A stretch of 64,000 nt of DNA from Methyloglobulus sp. (lineage in GTDB: Bacteria > Pseudomonadota > Gammaproteobacteria > Methylococcales > Methylomonadaceae). The position numbers and the translations under genes were made by a program. The notes beneath the pieces are model-generated. The model was not told the origin of the DNA and ran no database searches. It worked only from the letters and a program-made list of their open reading frames with translations. Below are positions 1 through 9,344 of this stretch, piece after piece (the first letter of the stretch is position 1; each line of letters begins with the position of its first letter). Location: NCBI GenBank assembly GCA_013141505.1, contig JABFQX010000024.1, positions 1 through 64,000 of the forward strand, in the 5' to 3' direction.

Positions 1-90
1 ACTGGAGTTCATTTGAATAATGAGTTGGCTTATCCAGATAAGTGCTTAAAGCATTGGCCATTTTTCAAAAAAAATGCCGGAAGCAGTTAG
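1..90 (+). other. Possible 3' end of an unidentified reading frame
   Basis: An open frame enters from the left edge and reads 29 codons (from TGVHLNNELAYPDK to NAGSS) before a TAG at 88-90. I do not recognise it. It lies directly beyond the point where the neighbouring TonB-dependent receptor loses its sequence, so it may be part of whatever replaced the receptor's barrel, for example the end of an insertion element. This is inference from position only. Confidence 0.15.
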
Positions 91-116
91 AGGGCAAGTC
101 AGCTTTTTGGATTCTT

Positions 117-745
117 TCACAGTCTCGATCGCACACCACTGACATTTTCCAAGGCATCTTTAATACGCGAAGATTTTTGGTCTTCCATTACTGCTCTGGG
201 CACAACTTGAATTGAAACGGGCGTATCAAAAATAGGCGTATCGGTTTTGGTGGCAGCAAACCCGTTGCGACGGTTGTAGTCGGTGTTATAGGGATCGTTT
301 GCCCAATTAGGATCATCATAAGGATTGCCAGCATCTGCTTCCACCGTCACTTTAGGTAAGGTGGTATCGCTGTTTGACTGCGATTCGGGCGTTTCTTCGA
401 CATTAGCCGTTTTTCTAAAGTTAGCATCCGGTGCTTCTACGGTCACGGTTTTAGCATCGACAAAACGGTAAGTCATGCCACTGCCTTGCAAAAGTCTTGC
501 GCCGGGGTCAGGTTGCCGTCCACGCTATCGGTGCGGAGACCGCGTATTTTTTCGGCGGTGAACATCAGTTCAAGGTGGGAATCGGTGGCGAATTGCATCA
601 GGGCATTGTTGAGTGACTGCGCCGGGATGTGGTAATACCTTGCGTTGTCGCCCGCCATGACGGCTATCCCCGGCATTAGGTTTAGCACTAATATGCTGAA
701 TAATGCACCTTTATTTCTGTATGGTGGTTTTAGGTTTTGAGCCAT
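117..745 (-). pseudogene. TonB-dependent receptor remnant (STN and start of plug domain only)
   Basis: The N-terminal part (745 down to about 490) encodes a signal peptide followed by an STN (secretin/TonB N-terminal) domain, typical of transducing siderophore receptors of the FecA/FpvA type. The frame shifts by one base near 488-500. The other frame then continues the STN domain (LQGSGMTYRFVDAKTVTVE) and enters the plug domain (TPVSIQVVPRAVMEDQ, KDALENVSGVR). It stops at 117, right after the conserved GVR, so the rest of the plug and the whole beta-barrel (normally several hundred more residues) are missing. It lies downstream of broken fecR- and fecI-like genes on the same strand. The product would not form a receptor. 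A sequencing error could explain the frameshift but not the missing barrel. Confidence 0.85.
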
Positions 746-1142
746 GTGTCCCTCTGTTTATTATTGCCTTTGAGACCTAATAAGACGGATGACCAGAAAA
801 ATCCATTACCGGTTGTGGAAATATTTATTAATCGAATGAGTAAAAACTATAATTTATTTGCTTTAACTGATTGTTTTAATGTGTTATTTATGTGGATATT
901 GATGATTAAGTTAAATTTAAAAAACCAGTAAATATTCCCAAAAATTGTCATTTCGAGTGAAGCGAGAAATCTGAATATTTCAGAAATGCTTTGGTGCGGA
1001 ATAGATTTCTCCCAATGGCCGAAATGACAATAAAAACACTTTGAACGCGAAAATAGCTGAATAGTTGTAAAAATTATATTTTATGAATTTTCTTTCATTG
1101 GGCATATCCCTTAACGCCTTAAGGTATATTCAGGCACCATTT
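746..1142. other. Intergenic region between receptor and fecR remnants
   Basis: About 400 AT-rich bases without a credible gene. The only clear structure is the inverted-repeat element at 944-1031. A 64-codon frame at 737-931 on the plus strand has no recognisable features and I do not call it. Confidence 0.5.
944..1031. repeat. Short palindromic element with 12-bp terminal inverted repeats
   Basis: The ends ATTGTCATTTCG (944-955) and CGAAATGACAAT (1020-1031) are perfect inverted repeats. A second nested pair, GAGAAATCT (964-972) and AGATTTCTC (1003-1011), lies inside. The 88-bp element encodes nothing and resembles the short non-autonomous palindromic elements (MITE or REP-like) common between bacterial genes. 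It sits between two decayed genes. Confidence 0.7.
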
Positions 1143-2166
1143 TTAATGGTGCAGCAGCACCCACCAAGACCCCAGCCGGGTTTCTTGCAAGCTGAGTATT
1201 TTCCTTACTCTAGCAAGCACTTCATCAGGCTTATCCAGGGAAAACACCCCAGTCACATGCAGGTTTTTTAGTTGGGCATCCGCTAAAAATATGCGTCCCA
1301 CCCGGTAACGGCCCAGTTCGGCAATCAATTCACTTAAAGGGCGGTCGTTAATGAACAGGCGACGCTGTTGCCACGCCGATACTTGGGTGAGATCGGTAGC
1401 CGATGGCGGTTGCAGTTTTCCACCCATGGGGTAGATAAGCTGTTGGCCGGTGTTGACCTGGACTTTAGAGTCCTGCGTTATGTTATCCGCTTCAACCCAG
1501 GCGGCAACGGCGTGTTCTTGGACACTCACGCTGATGTTATCGGCGGCTTTTTTGTAGATGTCGAACACCGTACCCAACGCACGCACATGCAATTTATCGG
1601 TTTGGACTTCAAAAGGGCGGGCTTCTTTGGCAACGGTAAACCGTGCCTGTCCGTGATGGAGAGTGATTTGCCGTTTATTTGTTTGGTAAGTCCACCGACA
1701 CCGCCGTGTCCGTGTTCAGCAGGATACGGCTACCGTCGGCAAGCTGGATGTCGCGAATTTCTCCGGTATTGGTGTGGTAGTCGCTGAAATAGCTGTCGAA
1801 AAGGTGCGCTTGGCTAGGCAAGACCAGCGTAACAGCAAACAGCCAGGCGGCAGCCAAGACGAGTGGTATTGTCAACCAAGGTCGGTAATTCCATGGTGGC
1901 GAAGATTTAGCCCGTCTGATTTGCATTGCCTGGGCAGTAAGGCTATTTGTTGTAGCTGAAAGCGGCAATTGGGCAGCCAATACCATGTTATCAAACAACC
2001 GCTCGGCTTTGGCAAACGCGTCAGCATGGGCGACATCTTGCGTTAACCAGTCCGCAAAGGCATGGCTCTCCGCGTCGCTGAGGTTTTCGTCGCGTAACTT
2101 GACCAACCAATCGATAGCTTCTTGCAAGGGCTTAGGCGGCATGGCTTGTTCAGGCTCTTGTGGCAT
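1143..2166 (-). pseudogene. FecR-type anti-sigma factor, frameshifted
   Basis: FecR proteins are inner-membrane regulators that pass the receptor signal to an ECF sigma factor. The N-terminal half (start taken at ATG 2166; an upstream in-frame start exists at 2217) has the cytoplasmic FecR region (AIDWLVKLRDENLSDAE), a membrane segment (WLTIPLVLAAAWLFAVTLVL) and the start of the periplasmic FecR domain (GEIRDIQLADGSRILLNTDT). It ends at a TAA at 1675-1677. One base over, the frame continues exactly as expected (RQITLHHGQARFTVAKEARP, then LHVRALGTVFDIY) to the stop at 1143. One frameshift at about 1672-1683 therefore separates two halves that would otherwise give a full-length FecR. The gene lies between the sigma factor remnant and the receptor remnant. 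Confidence 0.85.
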
Positions 2167-2254
2167 CAAGATTCCAGAAAACTGAAGGGATTGTCCAATA
2201 AGACGTATGATTTGCAAAATCCATTACTGTTCATTTGAAATAAATCGGCTAGGG

Positions 2255-2779
2255 TCAATCGCTGTCGTCCAATAACTTGGCGCAATGGTTTAAGGCTTTG
2301 GTCAGGTGTTTGTAGACCATGGATTCTGAAATGCCTAATTGGCAGGCGATTTGGCCGTAGGTTAGCCCGTCCATGCCATGCAACAGAAACGCTGCACGGC
2401 AATCAGGCGACAACTCATTTAAGGTGGCATTTAATTGTTCAAGATGCTGCCTTGCCATGACAGTTTGCTCCGGGCCGGGGGCGTTACTTTTGAAACTCTC
2501 GGTGAATAAGGCAGGTTCAACATCGACAGTAAAGCTGTTCCTAAGCTTGATTTTACGTTGGTAATCGGTGGCTAAATTGACGGCGATCCGGTACGCCAGC
2601 GCCCTGGCATTGTCAGGTGGATTTTCTTTTACGAATTGGTAAAACCGGAGGAACGTCTATTGGGTCAGGTCGGCAGCAGCTTCAGGACATTTGACCCGCT
2701 TGGTCAAAAAATTGAGCAACTCATCGGCTAGGGCTTCACTCCAATACAAGCCGAGGTCAGGAGACTGGGTTTCTGTCAT
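2255..2779 (-). pseudogene. FecI-type ECF sigma factor with internal amber stop
   Basis: Reading from ATG 2779 gives a 174-codon frame with sigma region 2 (LTQ, stop, TFLRFYQFVKENP, then ALAYRIAVNLATDYQRK) and region 4 (LNELSPDCRAAFLLHGMDGL, then YGQIACQLGISESMVYKHL). An in-frame TAG (CTA at 2657-2659 on the plus strand) interrupts it after about 40 codons, where homologues usually have a Glu, as in TQETFLRF. Everything else is in frame, so a single nonsense mutation inactivated it. It heads the fecI-fecR-receptor order typical of surface signalling loci. Confidence 0.85.
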
Positions 2780-3223
2780 GGAAATAATGGCGGGGCTTTT
2801 ATCTTAAATTTCCACGTATTATCTAATGAAAACGCTTCCAAACGCTAATTTATAGCATTAAATTTTCGAGCCTTAATGCAATGTTTGCCTCATGATATGG
2901 TAAAGGCGGTTGTCGATAGGTATTGTGTTTACCTACATTGCTTGTTAAGAATCCTTGACTGGAAGTTCTGAAAATATGAACTCCACACAGTTCTGCGATT
3001 TTGACATAGGATTTGGATTAGAGTTTTCTGGCATTTTCCACTCGATAATGCGAATACCCTTAATTCCTTAATTATTTAAGCTAAGTGGCGGAGTTGCTTG
3101 CTATAAAAAGCGGAACTTATTAGAACCCAAAATTTGGGCGTACCAGGCTTGTGGTAACTTGCATGAATGCATGGCAAACTCAGTGTGACAGCTTTTTAAG
3201 AATCATGATTTTACTGAAAAGCG
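2780..3223. other. Intergenic region, no gene recognised
   Basis: About 440 AT-rich bases between the sigma factor remnant and the 3' end of uup. Short frames of fewer than 30 codons occur but none has a convincing start context. I saw no clear Fur-box palindrome upstream of the sigma factor remnant. Confidence 0.4.
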
Positions 3224-5137
3224 TCACGCCGATTGCAAACTCTCAAGCTCATCCCAGCGTTGGTAAACCTGCTCCAGTTTGGTATCTATGGCTTGCAGTT
3301 CTGCCAAGGTTTTGGCGATGATGGCTTGGTCGTTTTTATAAAAATCGGCATCGCTGATCTGCCGATTGAGTTCTACTTGCTGTGCCTCAAGCTGGCTGAT
3401 GAGTTCGGGCAGATTGTTCAGCTCTTGTTGCTCTTTAAAACTGAGCTTTTTCTTGGCGGGGGCGCTAGTATTCTGATTTTCACCGGCAAGTGTTTGTTTT
3501 TTTTTGTTATCGGAGTTTTTGTTCGCCAGTTCCGTTTTGGCATTGGCTTGTGACTGGATTAACCAATCGCTGTAGCCGCCGACAAATTCGTCCACCCCGC
3601 CGGAACCGTCCAGTACGAATACGCTAGTCACGACATTATCCAGAAATGCCCGGTCATGGCTGACCAGCAACAAAGTGCCGTTGTAATCGACCAGTTTTTC
3701 TTCCAATAATTCTAACGTTTCCAGGTCGAGATCATTGGTCGGCTCATCCATGACCAGCAAGTTGGCCGGTTTGGTAAACAATCGCGCCAGCAAAAGTCGA
3801 TTTTTTTCACCGCCCGATAGGCTTTTGACCGGTGATCTCGCTCTGGCTGGGGCAAACAGGAAATCAGCCAGATAGGACATGACGTGCCGTCTGTTTCCGG
3901 CCAGTTCGACGTAGTCATTGCCGTCGGCGACCGTATCGGCGACTGTCATATCGGGATCGAGCTGGTCACGCAATTGGTCGAAGTAAGCGATTTCCAGGCG
4001 TGTGCCGTGTTCTACCGTGCCGGTGTTCGGTTCTAATTGTTTGAGCAACAGTTTGAGTAAGGTCGTTTTGCCCGCACCATTGGCACCGATTAGGCCGATT
4101 TTATCGCCCCTTTGTATCAGTGTGGAAAAACGGTCGATGATAGTCCGGTCAGCGTAGCCGAAACACACCTCGTCAAGCTCGATGACTTTCTTACCGGATG
4201 CATCAGAGTTTGTCAGGGTTAGTTTGCTGGTACTTTGCTGGGTTCGCCGTTGCGCCCGTTCTTTGCGTAACTTTTCCAATGCCCTGACGCGGCCTTCATT
4301 GCGGGTACGTCGCGCTTTAACGCCTTGTCTTATCCAGACTTCTTCCTGAGCCAGCTTTTTGTCGAATTCCGCATTTTGGTTGGCTTCATCTTCAAGAGCC
4401 GCCGCTTTGCGACGCAGATAATCATCATATGTACCTTGCCAGGACACCAGATTGCCGCGATCCAGGTCGATAATTCGGGTTGCCAGTTTTTGTAAAAACG
4501 CCCGGTCATGGGTGACGAACAACACGGCACCGTCGAAATTTAACAACTGCTCTTCCAACCAGGTAATGCTTTCAAAATCCAGATGGTTGGTCGGTTCATC
4601 CAGCAACAATACGTGTGGCTCGATGACCAAAGCCCTTGCCAGGGCAACGCGGCGCTTCCAACCGCCGGACAGGTCGCTTATCTTAAGATCAGGGTTTAAC
4701 GCCAGCTTACTGAGCGTCGATTCAATTTTAGTGTTGAAATGCCAACCATGCATGGCTTCTAGTTTGTGCTGCAATTCACCCAGTTCATGCAGTGCTTTGG
4801 GGTCGTGATAATCCATCGTTAACGACAGTGCATGATAACGGGCGATCACCGCACCTAAATCACCCAAGCCACTGGCGACGGCATCATAGATAGTGTCGCC
4901 ATCCTGCAATTCCGGCGCTTGCTCCAGCCATGCCACTTTCAGCTCAGGTTGTCGCCACACTTCACCACCATCGGGACGGATATTGCCGGCGATGATTTTC
5001 ATCAAGGTCGATTTGCCTTCACCATTGCGGCCTAATAACCCTACTCTTTCTCCCATATCCAACTGGAAGTTTTCCTTATTCAATAAGGCATGGGTTCCAT
5101 AAGCGATGGAAAGGTTAGCTAAGCGTATTAATGGCAT
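3224..5137 (-). CDS. uup: ABC-F family ATPase Uup
   Basis: A soluble tandem ABC ATPase of the ABC-F class, which acts on ribosomes and branched DNA rather than in transport. The first nucleotide-binding domain has Walker A GRNGEGKST (about residue 36), signature LSGGWKRRVALARAL and Walker B LLDEPTNHLD. The second has GANGAGKTT, LSGGEKNRLLLARLF and VMDEPTNDLD. A Lys/Glu-rich linker and a C-terminal coiled coil (LPELISQLEAQQVELNRQI) form the DNA-binding extension that distinguishes Uup from other ABC-F proteins. Start chosen at ATG 5137 (MPLIRLANLSIAYG), where family homology begins; the frame is open further upstream. There is no membrane segment. It is monocistronic or follows the JAMM gene after about 140 bp. 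Confidence 0.93.
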   Translation of the reverse strand: MPLIRLANLSIAYGTHALLNKENFQLDMGERVGLLGRNGEGKSTLMKIIAGNIRPDGGEVWRQPELKVAWLEQAPELQDGDTIYDAVASGLGDLGAVIARYHALSLTMDYHDPKALHELGELQHKLEAMHGWHFNTKIESTLSKLALNPDLKISDLSGGWKRRVALARALVIEPHVLLLDEPTNHLDFESITWLEEQLLNFDGAVLFVTHDRAFLQKLATRIIDLDRGNLVSWQGTYDDYLRRKAAALEDEANQNAEFDKKLAQEEVWIRQGVKARRTRNEGRVRALEKLRKERAQRRTQQSTSKLTLTNSDASGKKVIELDEVCFGYADRTIIDRFSTLIQRGDKIGLIGANGAGKTTLLKLLLKQLEPNTGTVEHGTRLEIAYFDQLRDQLDPDMTVADTVADGNDYVELAGNRRHVMSYLADFLFAPARARSPVKSLSGGEKNRLLLARLFTKPANLLVMDEPTNDLDLETLELLEEKLVDYNGTLLLVSHDRAFLDNVVTSVFVLDGSGGVDEFVGGYSDWLIQSQANAKTELANKNSDNKKKQTLAGENQNTSAPAKKKLSFKEQQELNNLPELISQLEAQQVELNRQISDADFYKNDQAIIAKTLAELQAIDTKLEQVYQRWDELESLQSA

Positions 5138-5279
5138 TGAGTGGGGTCGGTAATGTGTGTTTCGGTAATGAGCGTTTAAGCCGTCATTATACCCGAACAA
5201 TTGGAACGCTATTTTTTGGATTTTAAATGTTGAAACTGCCCGTTTATTTTATGGTATGGAGGCGCGTTAATTTAATTTG

Positions 5280-5714
5280 TTATTTCTCAAGCAACGTCAG
5301 TACAACTTCCCGTGCATTTTGCTGGCTTATTTTAAAGCCGCGCATTTCCAGTACGCCCTTTATATTCAAAGAAATAATAAGGTAAAGCGCATCAGGGTAA
5401 GCGGCGGCTTCTAGATCATACGTAGAAGGCTGCGCCGGTGCATTCGGGTGGGAATGGTAAATGGCGAACAGGTCTTCACCGTTTTCGCGCATGTCAGCCA
5501 TCGCTGCGATTTGTTGCTTGGCATCGAGCAGGAAGCGTTGCCGGGGTAGTTCTGCAACATTAGCGACGGGATAGCAGGTGACAGGTAAACCCTTTTGGCT
5601 ACCGACCAGCCCACAGATTTCCTCGCCCGGTGACAGTTGTGCGAGATGGAGCAACTGGTTGGTGAGTTTTCTGGGGATCTGGATTTCTGTGTTGTCAATT
5701 AAGGTTTGGGTCAT
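5280..5714 (-). CDS. JAMM/MPN metallopeptidase (M67 family)
   Basis: A small 144-residue protein with the JAMM zinc-peptidase signature: a Glu in the EEICGLV segment, then YHSHPNAPAQPSTYDLEAA, giving the HxH plus downstream S and D zinc ligands. Bacterial members usually remove or process ubiquitin-like sulfur-carrier proteins (ThiS/MoaD type) or related conjugates. Start set at ATG 5714, which has an AAGGA about 8 bases upstream; an in-frame ATG at 5732 lacks one. It lies 29 bp after prmC and is probably the last gene of the hemA-prfA-prmC operon. No sulfur-carrier or E1-like gene is in the window, so the substrate is unknown. Confidence 0.85.
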   Translation of the reverse strand: MTQTLIDNTEIQIPRKLTNQLLHLAQLSPGEEICGLVGSQKGLPVTCYPVANVAELPRQRFLLDAKQQIAAMADMRENGEDLFAIYHSHPNAPAQPSTYDLEAAAYPDALYLIISLNIKGVLEMRGFKISQQNAREVVLTLLEK

Positions 5715-5743
5715 GTCTATTTTCCTTATCAATTGAAGCTATA

Positions 5744-6592
5744 TTAAGCTAGTGCTAGATATTGCCCGGATGTCACTCTGGGTTGTCCTGATAAATCTCG
5801 GTGGGTTTGTATATGGTCGTAGCCCAACTTTGTAAAAATAGCTTGTATGCCGTGTTCCTGATTATAACCGTGTTCTATCAGTAAAAATCCGCCATTTTCC
5901 AGCCAGTCGCGGGCATTTTCGGCAATGATGCAGATATCAGATAGCCCTTCCTGAACGGCAACGAGTGCGGTAATTGGTTCAAAACGTAAGTCGCCATCCT
6001 GTAAATGAGGGTCGTAAGCGGCGATATAAGGCGGGTTGCTGACGATGAGATCAACTTTTCCTGCGGGTACCTTTTCAAACCAGTTACTTTGAAAAAACTG
6101 GATGTTGTCAACCTTATGATTCATGGCATTACGCTTGGCGATGTGTAATGCCGCTTCGCTCATATCGGTTGCAATGATCTGGGCATAGGGGCATTCGGTG
6201 GCTAAGGTTATGGCGATAATACCTGAGCCAGTGCCCAAATCAATGATTTTTGTTGGTTGATTTTTGGGTATTAACGCTAAGCTGAGTTCAACGAGGAGTT
6301 CCGTGTCAGGCCGTGGGATCAGTACATCGGGTGATACCAGGAAATCCCGCGACCAGAATTCTTTGTGACCGGTTATGTAGGCAATGGGCTTGCCTTGCCG
6401 TCTTTCAGCCAATAGGGCTTCATAGGTTTCGATCTGGTCAGGATTAAGCGGCTGATCCGGCCAAGCTCTTAGATAAGAGCGGTCTTTATCAATTGCTGTG
6501 CAGAGTAGAATTTCCGCGTCCAAAAAAGCTGATTCAGACAGGGTTTGCAGTGATTCGGCGGCATTTTTCAGCACGGTTTTAATTGAAGTCAC
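5744..6592 (-). CDS. prmC: Peptide chain release factor N5-glutamine methyltransferase
   Basis: PrmC (HemK) methylates the glutamine of the GGQ motif in release factors. The 282-residue protein has an N-terminal helical RF-binding domain, an SAM-binding loop (IIDLGTGSGIIAITLA) and the catalytic NPPY motif (LIVSNPPYIAAYDPHL) that holds the target glutamine. It starts 5 bp after its substrate gene prfA, the usual arrangement. Length and motifs are complete. Confidence 0.97.
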   Translation of the reverse strand: MTSIKTVLKNAAESLQTLSESAFLDAEILLCTAIDKDRSYLRAWPDQPLNPDQIETYEALLAERRQGKPIAYITGHKEFWSRDFLVSPDVLIPRPDTELLVELSLALIPKNQPTKIIDLGTGSGIIAITLATECPYAQIIATDMSEAALHIAKRNAMNHKVDNIQFFQSNWFEKVPAGKVDLIVSNPPYIAAYDPHLQDGDLRFEPITALVAVQEGLSDICIIAENARDWLENGGFLLIEHGYNQEHGIQAIFTKLGYDHIQTHRDLSGQPRVTSGQYLALA

Positions 6593-6597
6593 TGACC

Positions 6598-7683
6598 TTA
6601 TTCGTCGCCCAATTGCGTGAGTAATTCGGCCTGATGTTCACTGATCAAAGGTTGTACGACTTGCTCCAGACCGCCTTGCATGATGTCTTCCAGTTTATAC
6701 AAAGTGAGGTTGATGCGGTGGTCCGTCAATCGACCTTGTGGGTAATTATAGGTGCGGATCCGCTCGGAGCGGTCGCCGCTGCCGACTTGGAGTTTGCGGG
6801 TGAGGGATTGCTCGGCGTGATGTTTCTCCTGCTCGGCAGACAATAATCTGGAGGCCAATAAGGACATTGCCCGTGCGCGGTTTTTATGTTGTGAGCGTTC
6901 GTCTTGGCATTCGACCACCACGCCTGAAGGAATATGGGTAATACGGATAGCGGATTCGGTTTTGTTGACGTGCTGGCCGCCCGCCCCGGACGCGCGGTAA
7001 GTATCGACTTTCAAGTCGGCCGGATTGATTTCGATGGCATCGACTTCTTCAACTTCCGGCATGATTGCAACGGTACAGGCCGAGGTATGGATACGGCCTT
7101 GCGATTCGGTTTCAGGAACCCGTTGCACGCGGTGCGTGCCAGACTCGAATTTTAATTGTGAATACACATCGCGCCCGGAAACACGCAAGATAACCTCTTT
7201 GTAGCCGCCGTGTTCGCCCTGGTTTTCGCTGATAATTTCAGTCTGCCAGCCTTTTCTTTCTGCGTAGCGTTGGTACATTCGGGATAGGTCGCCGGAAAAA
7301 ATGGCTGCTTCATCTCCGCCTGTTCCAGCCCGAACTTCGAGGAAAATATTGCGGGTATCGTTGGGGTCTTTGGGTAACAACAAGACTTGCAATTCGTGTT
7401 CGATGTCCTCAATTTGCTGTTCCGCTTCGGCAATTTCGTCTTTGGCTAGTTCGCGCAGTTCCGGGTCGTTGTCATTTGCCATTTCTGTTGCCGACGCTTT
7501 CTGAGCTAGTGCGGTGGCACGTCGATGGTAGCATTCGACCAGCGGAGTAATCTGGGCATATTCCTGACTTAATGCACGGAATTTATTCTGGTTGTTTTGC
7601 GTTTCCGGCTCTGACAGCAATGCCGCGATTTCATCGTGGCGCTCGCAGAGGCTTTCCAGTTTTAATTGTATCGAGGGTTTCAT
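6598..7683 (-). CDS. prfA: Peptide chain release factor 1
   Basis: RF1 recognises UAA and UAG codons and triggers peptide release. The 361-residue protein has the GGQ loop ([19 protein letters not shown]) and the codon-recognition PxT tripeptide as PET within [19 protein letters not shown]; a variable middle residue is normal in this family. Its ATG overlaps the hemA stop by 4 bases, implying translational coupling, and prmC follows directly. Confidence 0.97.
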   Translation of the reverse strand: MKPSIQLKLESLCERHDEIAALLSEPETQNNQNKFRALSQEYAQITPLVECYHRRATALAQKASATEMANDNDPELRELAKDEIAEAEQQIEDIEHELQVLLLPKDPNDTRNIFLEVRAGTGGDEAAIFSGDLSRMYQRYAERKGWQTEIISENQGEHGGYKEVILRVSGRDVYSQLKFESGTHRVQRVPETESQGRIHTSACTVAIMPEVEEVDAIEINPADLKVDTYRASGAGGQHVNKTESAIRITHIPSGVVVECQDERSQHKNRARAMSLLASRLLSAEQEKHHAEQSLTRKLQVGSGDRSERIRTYNYPQGRLTDHRINLTLYKLEDIMQGGLEQVVQPLISEHQAELLTQLGDE

Positions 7684-8933
7684 TTTTTCAATTTAAAAAT
7701 TTCATGTGCGGCGGCAATAACGTCATGCCGTTCATTGGCGGCCGCATCACGGATTTGTGCGCTGGGGGTATGAATCAATTTGTTGGTTAAGCTGTAAGCG
7801 AGACGTGTCAGTGCTTCTTCCGGTGTCGCGCCGTTTTTTAATAAAGCGAGGGCTTTTTGCAAAACTTCATCGCGACTTTGTTCAGCTTGCTGGCGGTAGT
7901 CGCGTATGGTTGTTTGGGCGCTTTGAGCACGCAACCAGCCCAAAAAATGATCGACTTGGGTATCGATTATTTCTTCCGCTTGTTCTGCCGCCCGTCTACG
8001 CGAATCCATGTTTTGTTCGATGGTGTTTTGCAGATCGTCAACTGTATAAAGGTAAACGTCGTCCAGTTTTTCGACTTCGGCTTCAATATCGCGCGGGACG
8101 GCAAGATCGAGCATAAAAATGGGTTTGTTTTTACGTTTTTTCAGTGCGCTTTCGACGCTGCCTTTACCCAGTATCGGTAATTGGCTGGCGGTTGAGGAAA
8201 TGACAATATCGGCTTCTGCCAAATATAAAGGCAATTCTGATAGGGTGATCGCATGGCCGTTGAATTGATCTGCCAGAATTTGCGCTTTGGTATGGGTACG
8301 ATTGGCAATGATAATACGGCCAACGCCTTGCTGGCGTAAATGCCGTGCGGTCAGTTCGATAGTTTCTCCGGCACCGATCAATAAGGCAGTCTGGTCTTTT
8401 AGTTTATCGAAAATTCGTTGGGCAAGTTGAACAGCGGCAAAGGCAACTGAAACTGGGCTGGAGCCAATTGCGGTATCGGTGCGGACTTTCTTGGCAGCTG
8501 AAAAAGTCTGCTGAAACAGCTTGCCTAGGTGCTTGCCTAATGTACCGGCTTCACACGCGGTCTGGTAAGCTGTTTTCATTTGTCCCAGAATTTGCGGCTC
8601 ACCTAAAATCATCGAGTCCAGACCGCAGGCGACGCGGAACATGTGCCGTATCAACTGGTTATCGGAATGAGTGTAGATATAAGGTTTAAAGCTGGCGATG
8701 TCGATATTTTTGGTTTGGGCAACCCAATTAACCAAAAATTGCTCATTGGCTGTCGTCGTCGTACAGTAAAACTCAGTGCGGTTACAGGTCGAAAGGATAG
8801 CGGCTTCATCTATTTCGACAACTTGCGATAAGTTCTGCAAGGACGAATACAAGGTTTCGGCAGGAAACGACAGGCGCTCGCGTATGGAAACTGGCGCGGT
8901 GTTGTAATTAATGCCGATGGCTAAAAGTGTCAT
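7680..8933 (-). CDS. hemA: Glutamyl-tRNA reductase
   Basis: HemA reduces glutamyl-tRNA(Glu) to glutamate-1-semialdehyde, the first committed step of C5-pathway heme synthesis. The 417-residue protein starts at ATG 8933 ([20 protein letters not shown]) and carries the catalytic cysteine motif [11 protein letters not shown], the substrate segment [15 protein letters not shown], an NADPH-binding Rossmann region ([18 protein letters not shown]) and a C-terminal dimerisation helix. The upstream in-frame ATG at 8978 lacks homology. It is the first gene of the hemA-prfA-prmC operon and is divergent from the lolB-ispE side, as in many gammaproteobacteria. Confidence 0.97.
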   Translation of the reverse strand: MTLLAIGINYNTAPVSIRERLSFPAETLYSSLQNLSQVVEIDEAAILSTCNRTEFYCTTTTANEQFLVNWVAQTKNIDIASFKPYIYTHSDNQLIRHMFRVACGLDSMILGEPQILGQMKTAYQTACEAGTLGKHLGKLFQQTFSAAKKVRTDTAIGSSPVSVAFAAVQLAQRIFDKLKDQTALLIGAGETIELTARHLRQQGVGRIIIANRTHTKAQILADQFNGHAITLSELPLYLAEADIVISSTASQLPILGKGSVESALKKRKNKPIFMLDLAVPRDIEAEVEKLDDVYLYTVDDLQNTIEQNMDSRRRAAEQAEEIIDTQVDHFLGWLRAQSAQTTIRDYRQQAEQSRDEVLQKALALLKNGATPEEALTRLAYSLTNKLIHTPSAQIRDAAANERHDVIAAAHEIFKLKK

Positions 8934-9344
8934 GGATTGATCAGTGAACGAATTAGTGAAATTGTAACAGATTTGCAAGCCATCGTAGGTTGAACTCCAT
9001 AAGATGTGATGATAGTCCAGTTATTGTTTGGCTTTGCGCTGGCTAAAAATGGTCTAACTCAAGATCTTTTGTCAACAGGGCATTGTAAAAAGGTTTGCTT
9101 AATGCAGCCTGAAATAGAATATTTCTTAATTTTTAGGGTGATAATTTGCAATTAAGTCAACGCAATATTTTTGCAAATAGCTGATTTTTCGGTATATACA
9201 AAGCCATGTGTTTTTGATTAAAGCGCTTCTGGCAAGTAATTTACAGGTTTCGAAAGAGTAGGGAAAATAAATTAGCGGTCTGAACCAATTGGTTTTTCTG
9301 CTACTCTATGCTGGATATTTTATGAATTATGGATAGGATTATCT
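8934..9344. other. Divergent promoter region between hemA and the TPR lipoprotein gene
   Basis: About 410 AT-rich bases with no gene. It must hold promoters in both directions; the best plus-strand candidate is at 9171-9198. No riboswitch-like or long palindromic structure was seen. Confidence 0.5.
9171..9198 (+). promoter_or_regulatory. Candidate sigma-70 promoter for the TPR-lolB-ispE operon
   Basis: TTGCAA (9171-9176) and TATATA (9193-9198) are separated by 16 bases. The site lies about 150 bp before the GTG start of the TPR lipoprotein gene. It is based on sequence match only. Confidence 0.35.

Noticed and set aside
737-931. 64-codon plus-strand frame beside the receptor remnant
   Set aside because: No homology features or start context; AT-rich intergenic sequence.
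6598-7683. RF1 has PET rather than PAT in its codon-recognition tripeptide
   Set aside because: The middle position of PxT varies naturally in RF1; no sign of altered stop-codon reading.
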